This document shows positions 1-8,789 of a stretch of 64,000 nt of DNA, piece by piece. The notes beneath the pieces are model-generated. The model saw nothing but the letters and a program-made list of their open reading frames with translations, did not search any database and was not told the origin of the DNA. How positions within the stretch are numbered: position 1 is the first letter of the stretch; each line of letters opens with the position of its first letter. A program made the position numbers and the translations under genes. Origin of the DNA: Herbaspirillum seropedicae (GTDB taxonomy: Bacteria; Pseudomonadota; Gammaproteobacteria; Burkholderiales; Burkholderiaceae_D); assembly GCF_001040945.1 (NCBI RefSeq), contig NZ_CP011930.1, forward strand, positions 3,839,021 through 3,903,020, given 5' to 3'.

Positions 1-290
1 TGCTGCAGAACCTGGTCTGGAACAACACCCGCCTGGGTGAGCATCGCTTCCAGAGCGATATGCGCTGGGGCCGCACCGCCTTCATCGTCTTCACCAATGT
101 GTTGGGTGTGGTCTTCACGCTGGGCCTGTACACCCCCTTCGCCCAGATCCGCATGATGCGCTATCGTATCGAATCGCTGACACTGCTGCCGGCCAGCAGC
201 CTGGACGACTTCGTAGCGTCCAGCGAAGCGCACGGCTCGGCCACCGGTGAAGGGCTGGGCGACCTGCTCGACTTCGACCTGTCGATGTAA
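1..290 (+). CDS. DUF898 (YjgN-like) membrane protein, 3' end only
   Basis: The reading frame enters from the left edge (first full codon at base 3) and stops at TAA 288-290, so only the last 95 residues are visible. They start with LQNLVWNNTRLGEHRF and contain a hydrophobic stretch (AFIVFTNVLGVVFTLGLYTP) followed by AQIRMMRYRIE, the pattern of the C-terminal part of DUF898/YjgN inner-membrane proteins. The family has no established biochemical function. The downstream M48 protease starts 4 bases after this stop, so the two are probably co-transcribed; DUF898 and M48 genes are often neighbours. The assignment rests on the pattern of the visible tail; the N-terminal transmembrane segments lie outside the window. 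Confidence 0.75.
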   Translation, partial: LQNLVWNNTRLGEHRFQSDMRWGRTAFIVFTNVLGVVFTLGLYTPFAQIRMMRYRIESLTLLPASSLDDFVASSEAHGSATGEGLGDLLDFDLSM

Positions 291-294
291 GCCC

Positions 295-1284
295 ATGTCA
301 GTACTCGCCTCCTACTACGACGGCAGGACCTCGCGACGACACCAGGTGACCCTGGAGGTCGTCGCCGGCGTGGCGCAGGTGCGCGGAGAGATCGAACGGG
401 ATTGCCCGATCGGGCAGTTGCGGGTCTCCGAACGTTTTGCGCGCGCGGCACGCAAGGTCAGCTTTCCCGATGGGGCCTATCTCGAGATCATCGACGGCGC
501 GGCCTTCCGCGAGTTGCTGCAGGAAACCGGCCACCAGGACTCCCTGGTGGTACGCCTGCAGCAAAGCTGGCGTCATGCGCTGGCGGCTTGCGCCGTCCTG
601 GTCGCGGTGGTGGTGCTGAGTTATGTCTACCTGCTGCCGCTGGCCGCGCAAGGCATTGCCGCCACGCTGCCGGTGGCGGTGGATCGCCAGATCGGCCAGG
701 GCACGCTGGAATTCCTCGACCAGCACGTGCTGGCCCCCAGCCAGCTCGATGCACGGCGCACCCAGGCCATCACGGCGCGCTTCCGGGCCTTGACGGCGCC
801 GCTGCCGGATGCGCCGGATTACCAGATCGTGTTCCGCAAGAGCCGTATCGGCCCCAATGCCTTCGCCCTGCCCTCAGGGCAGATCGTGGTGACCGACGAG
901 ATCGTGCGGCTGCTGGATGATGACGACGCTCTCATGGGCGTACTGGCTCACGAGCTGGGCCATGTGCATCGACGCCACCTGATGCGACGACTGATCCAGA
1001 GTTCAGCCATTGCGGCCACTGCCACGGTGCTCTTCGGCGACGTCTCGGCGGTACTGGCCAACATCCCGACGGTGTTGCTGGATCTGAAGTACTCGCGCGA
1101 TATCGAGCGCGAGGCGGACGACTACGCCATCGCCATGTTCAAGGCCAATGGCCTGCCGCGCCAGAAGCTGGCGCTGGTATTCGAAAAGCTGGAAAGCGCC
1201 GGCAAGGACGACCCGGCCTCGCCTTACCTGTCCAGCCATCCGGCCAACGACGAACGCATTGCACACATCCTCGGCGCCCGCTGA
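295..1284 (+). CDS. M48 family membrane-anchored metallopeptidase
   Basis: This 329-residue protein has a cytoplasmic N-terminal region (about 1-90), one transmembrane helix (about 96-118) and a zinc protease domain. The zinc motif HELGH is at residues 219-223, and the third ligand is probably Glu273 in EREADDYA, as in M48/HtpX/BepA-type proteases. Such enzymes degrade or help quality-control membrane or envelope proteins. I chose ATG 295 because it lies 4 bases after the upstream stop; the in-frame ATG at 247 would sit inside the preceding gene. A hairpin at 1315-1342 follows, but its T-tract serves the opposite strand. The substrate is unknown. Confidence 0.88.
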   Translation: MSVLASYYDGRTSRRHQVTLEVVAGVAQVRGEIERDCPIGQLRVSERFARAARKVSFPDGAYLEIIDGAAFRELLQETGHQDSLVVRLQQSWRHALAACAVLVAVVVLSYVYLLPLAAQGIAATLPVAVDRQIGQGTLEFLDQHVLAPSQLDARRTQAITARFRALTAPLPDAPDYQIVFRKSRIGPNAFALPSGQIVVTDEIVRLLDDDDALMGVLAHELGHVHRRHLMRRLIQSSAIAATATVLFGDVSAVLANIPTVLLDLKYSRDIEREADDYAIAMFKANGLPRQKLALVFEKLESAGKDDPASPYLSSHPANDERIAHILGAR

Positions 1285-1311
1285 GCGACCTGACCGATCC
1301 TGACGAAAATG

Positions 1312-1342
1312 AAAAACCCGGGGCGCTGACGCGGCCCGGGTT
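1312..1342 (-). terminator. rho-independent terminator for the 49-residue gene
   Basis: The 8-bp stem AACCCGGG (1315-1322) pairs with CCCGGGTT (1335-1342) around a 12-nt loop. Read on the minus strand the stem is followed by a run of five T. It lies about 40 bases beyond the stop of the small minus-strand gene at 1383-1532 and could also slow readthrough from the protease gene. Confidence 0.7.
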
Positions 1343-1382
1343 GGCAGATGAGGCTGGATGACTGAATCGGCGATTCAGCGAT

Positions 1383-1532
1383 TCATCGACGCTGCTCTTC
1401 CTGCGACATGCTCGACAAGCCCGAATAGAGGCTGCAGCAATGCGGCGCGCCGCGATGCGAGCCGGTGTCGAGTTCACTGGAGTCGTTGAGAAAATCGACC
1501 AGCTTGCGATAGAGTTTTGCGAAGTAGTTCAT
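1383..1532 (-). CDS. small conserved-looking protein of 49 residues
   Basis: I read a short gene beginning MNYFAKLYRKL and ending SMSQEEQRR. It is supported by a strong Shine-Dalgarno (AAAGGGGG, about 6 bases before ATG 1532) and by its own terminator at 1312-1342. The protein has an amphipathic basic N-terminus, a Cys-Cys pair and a polar tail, with no membrane segment or signal peptide. I do not recognise the family. The AT-rich stretch at about 1630-1665 upstream on the minus strand probably holds its promoter. Alternatively the frame could be fortuitous inside a 450-base gap, but SD, start, stop and terminator are all in register. Confidence 0.55.
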   Translation of the reverse strand: MNYFAKLYRKLVDFLNDSSELDTGSHRGAPHCCSLYSGLSSMSQEEQRR

Positions 1533-1738
1533 GACTTACCCCCTTTCACTGTTTTCTGATGGCAGCACGACAAGCCCGTCTGCCAGTGCCGGTGAGTCCA
1601 TGGTCTACACTCATACGGCCGGCACGAACCGTATAAATTGTTTATATCATTTATTCTATGTGCATGCAGCGCTGGCGTCTATCGGGAATTCCCCGACAAA
1701 GGTGTGGGTGTTGCGTGTAGTCATCACTTCCAACTGAC

Positions 1739-2602
1739 CTACATGGCCCCTGCGTGGGACTGCAGCCATTGCCGGAAAGCCGCCATGGCAGCGGTCTGCG
1801 GGCGCGACTTCAAGCTCGTGAGCCAATAGGCGCCCAGCACGATGCGCTGTCCGAAAGGGCAGACCAACCGCCCCTGTTGCAGTTCGCGCTCGAACATCAG
1901 CACCGGCAGCAGCGCCACACCGGCCTCCTGGGCAGCCGCTTCGGCCAGGGCCAGCGACGAGTCGAACACGAAGCCCCGCAAGGGTGGACAAGCTGCACCC
2001 GCCGCCGCAAACCAGCGCCCCCATTCGTCGCTGCGATAAGAGCGCAGCAGCGTCTCCGCCCCCAGGTCGGCCGGCGAGCGCAGGCGCGCCGCGATGGCGG
2101 GCGCACACATGGGCGCCAGCGGCGCTTCGAACAGACGTTCAGCCTGTGTGCCATGCCATGCACCATCGCCAAAACGGATCGCGTAATCGAGCCCCTCACC
2201 GGCCAGGTCGACGCGATTGTTGTTGGTCAGCAGGCGCAGGTCGACGAAGGGATGCTGCTGCTGGAACTGGCGCAGCCGCGGCATCAGCCACCCCACGGCG
2301 AAGGTGCCGACCACCCCCACCGTGAGCACCTCGCGCCGCCGGCCATCTTCGAACTGGGCCAGCACATCGGCAATGCGGCCAAAGGATTGCGCCACCACCG
2401 GCAGTAGCGCCAGCCCCTCATCAGTCAAGGCCAATCCGCGCGGCAGACGCCGGAACAGCGCCACGCCCAGGCGCTGCTCCAGGTTCTTGACCTGCATGCT
2501 CACCGCCGTCTGGGTCACGCTCAGTTCCTCGGCGGCGCGGGTGAAGGAGAGATGGCGGGCCGAGACTTCAAAGGCGCGCAAGGCATTCAGGGGCAGGTAC
2601 AT
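1739..2602 (-). CDS. ampR: LysR-type regulator of the adjacent beta-lactamase (AmpR-like)
   Basis: This 287-residue LysR-family activator has an N-terminal winged HTH (LNALRAFEVSARHLSFTRAAEELSVTQTAVS) and an effector domain with the AmpR blocks TNNNRVDLAGEGLDYAIRFGDGAWHGT and LLRSYRSDEW. AmpR senses cell-wall muropeptides (1,6-anhydro-MurNAc peptides activate, UDP-MurNAc-pentapeptide represses) and switches on a divergent beta-lactamase gene. That geometry is present here: the class A gene starts 115 bases away on the other strand. I chose ATG 2602 (MYLPLNALRAFE) because homology begins there; an in-frame start at 2638 would add 12 unconserved residues. Regulation of the neighbour is inferred from family and layout. 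Confidence 0.9.
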   Translation of the reverse strand: MYLPLNALRAFEVSARHLSFTRAAEELSVTQTAVSMQVKNLEQRLGVALFRRLPRGLALTDEGLALLPVVAQSFGRIADVLAQFEDGRRREVLTVGVVGTFAVGWLMPRLRQFQQQHPFVDLRLLTNNNRVDLAGEGLDYAIRFGDGAWHGTQAERLFEAPLAPMCAPAIAARLRSPADLGAETLLRSYRSDEWGRWFAAAGAACPPLRGFVFDSSLALAEAAAQEAGVALLPVLMFERELQQGRLVCPFGQRIVLGAYWLTSLKSRPQTAAMAAFRQWLQSHAGAM

Positions 2603-2639
2603 GGCGACTCCAGGCATCAGTTTTTCTTGGGCTTGCACC

Positions 2640-2681
2640 CAATTATCATGAATTGTGGGACCTGCCGCTACTGCCTATGAT
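2640..2681 (+). promoter_or_regulatory. bla promoter with candidate AmpR operator
   Basis: A sigma-70-like promoter faces the beta-lactamase: -35 TTGTGG (2653-2658), 17-bp spacer, -10 TATGAT (2676-2681). An inverted repeat CAATT-N6-AATTG (2640-2655) overlaps the -35, where LysR-type activators commonly bind. The RBS of bla is GAGGAG, about 6 bases before ATG 2717. The operator assignment is an inference. Confidence 0.5.
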
Positions 2682-2716
2682 GCAGCCCTGTCGCCATCAT
2701 TCATCGAGGAGAATTC

Positions 2717-3616
2717 ATGTCCGGAAGACGCCATTTCCTTTCTCTTGCAGCGCTCATTGGCGCTGGCCTGATCAGCCGCAGCTGGGCCGCTGACACCAAA
2801 AGCACAACTAAAACTGAGGACTCCAGCGCACTCACGGCGCGCTTGTCGCGGCTGGAAGCCGATATCGGCGGTCGCCTGGGCGTATCGCTGCTGGACACGG
2901 CCAGCGGTCGTCATTGGGGCTATCGCGCCGACGAGCGCTTCCCCATGTGCAGCACCTTCAAGTTCCTGGCAGCCGCTGCAGTATTGCGCCGGGTGGATCA
3001 AGGCCAGGAGCAGCTGACGCGCCGCATCGTCTATCAAAAGCAAGACCTGGTGCCCTACTCCCCCACCACCGGCAAGCACACCGGCGGCGCGGGGCTGTCG
3101 ATGGCGCAACTGTGCGAAGCGGCCATGACCCTCTCCGACAATACCGCCGCCAACCTGATGCTGGCGAGCATGGGCGGGCCGGCGGGACTGACCCGCTTCG
3201 TGCGCACGCTGGGCGACGAGCTGACCCGGCTGGATCGCAATGAACCCACCCTCAACGAAGCCGTCCCCGGCGATCCGCGCGACACCACCACACCAGCGGC
3301 CATGACTGCCGACCTGCGCCAGCTGGTGCTGGGCAATGCGCTCACCCCGGCCTCGCGCCAGCAGCTCACGCAATGGCTGATCGCCAACCAGACCGGCGCC
3401 AAGCGCGTGCGCGCCGGCCTGCCCGCCAGCTGGAAAGTGGGCGACAAGACCGGCACCGGACGCCTGGGTACGGCCAATGACATCGGCGTGGTGTGGACGG
3501 CGCAGGGCGCGCCGCTGCTCTTTGCGGTCTATCTCACGGAAAATGCAGCCACCGACGCAGGGCGCGACGCCGTGCATACCGAAGTAGGCCGACTGATCGG
3601 CCAGTTGATGAGCTAG
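2717..3616 (+). CDS. bla: class A serine beta-lactamase, inducible type
   Basis: This 299-residue periplasmic enzyme hydrolyses beta-lactam rings through an active-site serine. All class A elements are visible: S79-T-F-K82 (Ambler 70-73), S140-D-N142 (130-132), omega-loop E176 in EPTLNE (166) and K244-T-G (234-236). The signal peptide carries an RRHFL pair followed by a hydrophobic stretch ending at Ala, which suits Tat export. Cys78 occupies Ambler 69, but the position two residues after KTG (Ambler 238) is Gly, so the Cys69-Cys238 disulphide of KPC/SME/NMC carbapenemases is not formed. The gene is divergent from ampR, which suggests induction by cell-wall stress. The substrate spectrum cannot be read from sequence. 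Confidence 0.93.
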   Translation: MSGRRHFLSLAALIGAGLISRSWAADTKSTTKTEDSSALTARLSRLEADIGGRLGVSLLDTASGRHWGYRADERFPMCSTFKFLAAAAVLRRVDQGQEQLTRRIVYQKQDLVPYSPTTGKHTGGAGLSMAQLCEAAMTLSDNTAANLMLASMGGPAGLTRFVRTLGDELTRLDRNEPTLNEAVPGDPRDTTTPAAMTADLRQLVLGNALTPASRQQLTQWLIANQTGAKRVRAGLPASWKVGDKTGTGRLGTANDIGVVWTAQGAPLLFAVYLTENAATDAGRDAVHTEVGRLIGQLMS

Positions 3617-3631
3617 GTCGGAAGAAGGCGC

Positions 3632-4375
3632 TCAGCCGGCAAAGTCCAGCCACACCGCGCCGATGCCGTGCAGTGCGGCCTCCACCCGCCGGCCGCCGCG
3701 CGCCATCTGCAGGCCGGTGCAAGACCCCGTGGTGATGATCTGCCCGGCCCGCCAGGGCTGGCCACGGCGGGCGCAATGCAGCGCCAGCCAGCCCAGCAGC
3801 GGCCACAGGTCAGCGGGATTGCCGCCGGTGGTGTGGCTGACCTGTTGGCCATCGATGCTCAGGCTGGCCTCGATCTGGCGTAGCGACAGCAGGTCTGGCA
3901 GTGCTTGCGGCGCGCCGGTCACCAGTGCGCCATGGCTTTGCAGGTCGGCCATGCCAGCCCAGGGATTGGTACAGGGAGGATGCCCCAGGCGGGTCTCCAC
4001 CACCTCGATGGCGGGCAGGATGGCGTCGAAGACGGTGCGCAGCTCTGCCTCATCGGGGAGTTGCTCGCCCGGATCGTAGTCGCGCCCCACCCGCAAGGCC
4101 AATTCCACTTCCAGCCCGCGCATGCGCCATTGCGGCCCGGCCAGCGTGGTCCCGGAAGGCAGCACGCCCGAGGCCGGCAAGGGCGCGCAGCCGGGCGTGC
4201 CGCCATCGCCCTTGCTGCCGACCTTCCATCCGCCGACCGGGCCCAGGCGCAGCAATTGCGCATCCTGCACGGCATAGGCCGTCTCGGCATCGCCCACGGC
4301 CAGCCGACGCCAGTCCAGGGCCAGGCCGCTGTGGCGGGCGTCGAGCAGAAGTTGGGTAGCGGCGTCGATGTGCAT
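3632..4375 (-). CDS. 2-keto-4-pentenoate hydratase / fumarylacetoacetate hydrolase-family enzyme
   Basis: This 247-residue protein resembles MhpD-type hydratases and 2-oxo-hepta-3-ene-1,7-dioate hydratases, which add water to 2-oxo-enoic acids in meta-cleavage of aromatics. Family blocks visible are GWKVGSKG, RGLEVELALRVGRDY, ILPAIEVVETRL, DLQSHGALVTG and ITTGSCTGL. Start ATG 4375 has an SD (CTGGAG, about 8 bases upstream); longer in-frame extensions read into the MerR promoter region. The gene converges on bla with a 15-base gap. No other aromatic catabolic genes lie nearby, so the true substrate is unclear. Confidence 0.82.
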   Translation of the reverse strand: MHIDAATQLLLDARHSGLALDWRRLAVGDAETAYAVQDAQLLRLGPVGGWKVGSKGDGGTPGCAPLPASGVLPSGTTLAGPQWRMRGLEVELALRVGRDYDPGEQLPDEAELRTVFDAILPAIEVVETRLGHPPCTNPWAGMADLQSHGALVTGAPQALPDLLSLRQIEASLSIDGQQVSHTTGGNPADLWPLLGWLALHCARRGQPWRAGQIITTGSCTGLQMARGGRRVEAALHGIGAVWLDFAG

Positions 4376-4510
4376 GCGCGAAGTCTCCAGGGCAAAAATG
4401 AATGCAGCGCATTGTACTGGCTGGCAGCGCCCGCGCCCACTTGCAGCGCGGCAATGAACTCGCCGCCGCCAGCGCACTCGGACCGGGATGCCGATAATGG
4501 CAGTGGACGC

Positions 4511-4541
4511 TTGACTTCGAGCGCACTCCAACTTCTAGACT
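4511..4541 (+). promoter_or_regulatory. MerR-type promoter with 19-bp spacer
   Basis: TTGACT (4511-4516) and TAGACT (4536-4541) are separated by 19 bp, the overlong spacer typical of promoters that MerR-family proteins untwist. The spacer holds an imperfect dyad, ACTTCGAG against CTCCAACT (6 of 8 paired). The predicted transcription start falls at about 4548, directly before ATG 4549, so the message may be leaderless. Confidence 0.6.
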
Positions 4542-4548
4542 GCTTGCC

Positions 4549-4979
4549 ATGACGACTTCCCTGACCATTGCCCAGGCGGCCCAGGCCACCGGCCTGTCGG
4601 TGCATACCCTGCGTTATTACGAACGCATCGGCCTGCTCGATCCGGTGGAGCGGCGCGACAACCACCATCGCCGCTACACCCAGGAAGACCTGGACTGGAT
4701 TGCCTTCCTGAAGAAGCTCAAGGCCACCGGCCTGCCGGTGCGCGCCATGCTGCGCTATGCCGAGCTGCGCCGGGCCGGCAATACCGTGGAAAGCGTCAGC
4801 CAGCGCAAGGCCTTGCTGCAGGCGCATACGCTTTGCGTACAACACACCCTGGCCGAGCTGCAGGAAAACCTGGCGGTATTGCAGCACAAGCTGGTCCTCT
4901 ATGAAGCGCTGGAGCAGCAGGCCAGCGCGGCCGGCCGCGACACCGCGGCCAGCACTTCTCACCCTGAAAGGATGGCATC

Positions 4980-4983
<4 letters not shown>
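4549..4983 (+). CDS. MerR-family transcriptional regulator
   Basis: This 144-residue regulator has the N-terminal MerR winged helix ([26 protein letters not shown], residues about 5-30, then [24 protein letters not shown]) and a C-terminal coiled-coil dimerisation region ([31 protein letters not shown]). There is no clear metal-binding cysteine cluster, so it is more like the stress/aldehyde-type MerR regulators than metal sensors. The 19-bp-spaced promoter just upstream suggests autoregulation. It overlaps the aldo-keto reductase start by 4 bases, so both are made from one message and the reductase is the likely target. Confidence 0.9.
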
Positions 4984-6011
<1,028 letters not shown>

Positions 6012-6035
6012 GGCCGCAGCCCGACACCGGGCCGC

Positions 6036-6674
6036 TCAGTCCTCGCTGCTGGCCGCCGGGTGCTGGGCCAGTGGCACGAAACGGTTGCTGGCCGCATCCA
6101 GGGCCAGGATGGAGCCGGATTCGATGTCATAGACCCAGCCATGCAAGGCCAGCCGTCCCTGCGCCAACGCCACGGCTACCGACGGATGGGTGCGGATGTT
6201 GTTGAGCTGGGCGATCACGTTCTCGCGCACCATGCCGTCGATGCGGTCCTTTTCGGTGGCGTGCGGACGCGACTCGTTGATCATGCGCGCCGCATCGGTG
6301 TGGTGCAGCCAGTTGCGCACGGCCGGCATGTGGTCCAGGCAGGCACAGGTGGCCACGGCGGTCATCGCGCCGCAATCGGAATGGCCGCAGATGACGATAT
6401 CGGACACCTTCAGCTGCGCCACCGCATATTCCACCGTCGCACTCACCCCGCCCGGCTCGGGTCCGAAGGAAGGCACGATATTGCCGGCGTTGCGGATGAC
6501 GAACAGGTCGCCCGGCTCGCGCTGGGTGACCAGTTCCGGCACCATGCGGCTGTCGGAACAGGAAATGAACAGCGCCTTGGGGGTCTGCCCGGTGGCCAGG
6601 GTCTTGAACAATTCCTTGCGGCTCGGGAAGACTTCCTGCTGGAAGCGCAGGAAACCGTTGATGATGTCGCGCAT
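6036..6674 (-). CDS. can: beta-class carbonic anhydrase
   Basis: This 212-residue zinc enzyme interconverts CO2 and bicarbonate in the cytoplasm. Zinc ligands are Cys39, His98 and Cys101 with the Asp41-Arg43 dyad (SCSDSR, then HSDCGAM). The family blocks [24 protein letters not shown] and [10 protein letters not shown] are intact. I chose ATG 6674 ([12 protein letters not shown]) because homologues start there and GAAGG lies upstream; an alternative ATG at 6707 adds 11 residues. It converges on the aldo-keto reductase gene with 24 bases between stops. Bicarbonate supply to carboxylases is the usual role. Confidence 0.92.
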   Translation of the reverse strand: MRDIINGFLRFQQEVFPSRKELFKTLATGQTPKALFISCSDSRMVPELVTQREPGDLFVIRNAGNIVPSFGPEPGGVSATVEYAVAQLKVSDIVICGHSDCGAMTAVATCACLDHMPAVRNWLHHTDAARMINESRPHATEKDRIDGMVRENVIAQLNNIRTHPSVAVALAQGRLALHGWVYDIESGSILALDAASNRFVPLAQHPAASSED

Positions 6675-6948
6675 GGTTGGCGTTGCCTTCGTTCTTAAAA
6701 GCGACATTATGACGCGGATTTAGGCGAAGCCGGCACCGCCCGTCTTTACGCCAAGAAGAAGGCCGCCGCGGCACGGTCTGCCGGTCTGCTTTATACACAA
6801 ATATCGAATTTCTTCTAGAGACCGCTCACATTTCCCTTTGATAGTCTTGCCCGCTCGATGCGCCCATGGGGGCAATGCACACAGGTGCCGCATCAGTCTG
6901 TGCGCCGTCCGGCGGACAGCTTAATCACCACATCGGGGGAACAAATTG

Positions 6949-7617
6949 ATGAACAACAGGTATGTCACGACCGTGGCGGCAGTTGTCATGGTCTCGGCGC
7001 TCGCGGGATGCGCCTCGGAGGGCTCGCGCAGCGTCGCAGTAGTCAAGGTCGCCAGCGCCGGCCAGGCTTACCAGGGCGCGCGCAGCCCGATCGCCGTGGG
7101 CAAGTTCGAAAACCGTTCCAGCTACCTGCGCGGCATCTTCTCCGATGGCGTTGACCGCCTGGGCAACCAGGCCAAGACCGTACTGATCACCCATCTGCAG
7201 CAAAGCAACCGCTTCTCAGTGATGGACCGTGACAGCATGAGCGAACTGGCCCAGGAAGCCAAGCTGAACCAGCAGACGCAGAGCATCAAGGGCGCCAACT
7301 ACGTGGTCACCGGCGACGTCAGCGAGTTCGGCCGCAAGGAAACGGGCGACCGCCAGCTCTTTGGCATCCTCGGTCGCGGCAAGTCGCAGGTGGCCTACGC
7401 CAAGGTCAGCCTGAACATCGTGGACGTGAACACCTCGCAAGTGGTCTATTCGGCCCAGGGCGCGGGTGAATACAGCCTGGACAACCGCGAGATCATCGGC
7501 TTCGGCGGCACCGCCAGCTATGACTCCACGCTCAATGGCAAGGTGCTCGACCTGGCCATACGCGAAGCGGTCCAGAACCTGGTGACCGGCATCGATTCCG
7601 GCGCATGGAAGCCCTGA
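6949..7617 (+). CDS. CsgG/HfaB-family outer-membrane lipoprotein
   Basis: This 222-residue protein has a lipoprotein signal (VVMVSALAGC; lipidated Cys near residue 21) followed by a CsgG-type domain (SPIAVGKFENRSS, VLITHLQQSNRFSVMDRDSMSELAQEAKL, ANYVVTGDVSEFG, AKVSLNIVDVNTSQVVYSAQGAGEYSL). CsgG relatives form or help assemble outer-membrane export pores. ATG 6949 has SD GGGGGA; the preceding in-frame TTG at 6946 is less likely. It heads a three-lipoprotein operon with DUF4810 and DUF799 genes, a conserved trio in Betaproteobacteria, Neisseria included. No curli subunits are near, so it may build a different envelope complex. Confidence 0.88.
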   Translation: MNNRYVTTVAAVVMVSALAGCASEGSRSVAVVKVASAGQAYQGARSPIAVGKFENRSSYLRGIFSDGVDRLGNQAKTVLITHLQQSNRFSVMDRDSMSELAQEAKLNQQTQSIKGANYVVTGDVSEFGRKETGDRQLFGILGRGKSQVAYAKVSLNIVDVNTSQVVYSAQGAGEYSLDNREIIGFGGTASYDSTLNGKVLDLAIREAVQNLVTGIDSGAWKP

Positions 7618-7649
7618 CCCGACCCCTCCACGCACGCAAGAGACTGACC

Positions 7650-8021
7650 ATGATGAACAAGAAGCTCGCTGCCGGGTTCGCCCTCGGCCTGGCGCTGACC
7701 CTCTCCGGTTGCGCCAGCCAGAAGCCGAAGACCCTCTATGGCTGGGGCAACTACCAGGACCAGTTGTACAGCCACTTCAAGAACGAAGGCAACGGCCATG
7801 AAGCCGAGATCGCCGCGCTGGAAGAAAACCTGCAGAAGATGCGCGCCCGGGACGAAGCCGTTCCGCCCGGCTATCACGCCCATCTGGGCATGCTCTACGC
7901 CGCCGCCGGCAAGGATGATCAGCTGATCCTGGCCTTGCAGACCGAGAAGGCGCTGTTTCCGGAATCGACGGCCTACATGGATTTCCTGATGAACAACTAC
8001 AGGAAGGGAGCGACAAAATGA
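7650..8021 (+). CDS. DUF4810 domain lipoprotein
   Basis: This 123-residue protein has a short lipoprotein signal (LALGLALTLSGCAS) and then the DUF4810 core KTLYGWGNYQDQLYSHFKNEG, followed by a TPR-like helical segment (PPGYHAHLGMLYAAAGKDDQLILALQTEKALFPESTAYMDFLM). ATG 7650 or 7653 starts the signal; the longer frame from 7605 overlaps the preceding gene and lacks a signal there. It sits 32 bases after the CsgG-like gene and overlaps the DUF799 gene by 4 bases. The fixed gene order suggests the three lipoproteins work as one complex; the role is unknown. Confidence 0.85.
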   Translation: MMNKKLAAGFALGLALTLSGCASQKPKTLYGWGNYQDQLYSHFKNEGNGHEAEIAALEENLQKMRARDEAVPPGYHAHLGMLYAAAGKDDQLILALQTEKALFPESTAYMDFLMNNYRKGATK

Positions 8022-8683
8022 TCGCCGGAAAATGCAAGGTGCTGGCCGCCGCTATGCTGGTGCTGCTGGCCACCGGCTGCGCCACCCAGCCGCAGAAACC
8101 CTACGACTATGCCGAGTTCAAGGCGGCTCGTCCGGCCTCCATCCTGGTGCTGCCGCCGGTGAACACGTCTTCCGAAGTGATCGCCCCCTATGGCGTGCTG
8201 GCGCAGGCCACCGAGCCGCTGGCGGAATCCGGCTACTACGTGATTCCGGTCTCGCTGGCCGCAGCGACCTTCCGGCAGAACGGGCTGAGCAATCCCGACG
8301 AGATCCATGAACTGCCCGCCCCCAAGCTGCGCGAGATCTTCGGCGCCGACGCGGCGCTGTACATCAAGATCACCCGCTATGGCACCTCCTACCAGGTGGT
8401 GCAGAGTGAAACGCTGGTGGCCGCCGAGGCCAGGCTGGTCGATCTGCGTTCGGGCAAGCTGTTGTGGGAAGGTTCAGCGCGTGCGTCCAGCCTGGAACAG
8501 CAACAGCAGAACTCCAACGGTCTCATCGGCATGCTGGTCTCGGCGGTGATCAATCAGATCGTCAACACCACCAGCGACGCCAGCTACAAGATGGCCGGCA
8601 TCGCCAGCCAGCGCCTGCTGCGCGCTGGCAATCCCAACGGCCTGCTGCATGGGCCGCGTTCGCCGCAATACCAGAAGGACTGA
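8018..8683 (+). CDS. DUF799 (GNA1162-like) lipoprotein
   Basis: This 221-residue lipoprotein (signal AAAMLVLLATGCAT) belongs to DUF799, whose known member GNA1162 is a Neisseria meningitidis surface-antigen candidate with a fold related to the TolB N-terminal domain. Visible core: PASILVLPPVNTSSEVIAPYGVLAQATEPLAESGYYVIPV and GADAALYIKITRYGTSYQVV, then LVDLRSGKLLWEGSA. It is the last gene of the CsgG-DUF4810-DUF799 operon, coupled by ATGA overlap, and is followed by a hairpin at 8714. A shared role with the CsgG-like protein in an envelope export or assembly structure is an inference. Confidence 0.87.
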   Translation: MIAGKCKVLAAAMLVLLATGCATQPQKPYDYAEFKAARPASILVLPPVNTSSEVIAPYGVLAQATEPLAESGYYVIPVSLAAATFRQNGLSNPDEIHELPAPKLREIFGADAALYIKITRYGTSYQVVQSETLVAAEARLVDLRSGKLLWEGSARASSLEQQQQNSNGLIGMLVSAVINQIVNTTSDASYKMAGIASQRLLRAGNPNGLLHGPRSPQYQKD

Positions 8684-8713
8684 GCCCGCCCGACCCAAAG
8701 CGGCTGCAAGCAC

Positions 8714-8748
8714 AAAGCGCCGCTGCGAGATGATCGTGGCGGCGCTTT
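8714..8748 (+). terminator. hairpin ending the lipoprotein operon
   Basis: The 10-bp inverted repeat AAAGCGCCGC (8714-8723) and GCGGCGCTTT (8739-8748) lies 31 bases after the DUF799 stop and is followed by TCTCGT. The T-run is short, so termination may be partial. It lies between convergent operons and could also serve dctD. Confidence 0.6.
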
Positions 8749-8789
8749 CTCGTAGGTCTGGCAAAGACTGCCCGACCGTCCGGACAGGA

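Noticed and set aside
2717..3616. Carbapenemase of the KPC/SME/NMC type
   Set aside because: Cys at Ambler 69 is present, but the position corresponding to Cys238 is Gly, so the diagnostic disulphide is missing; general class A is the safer call.
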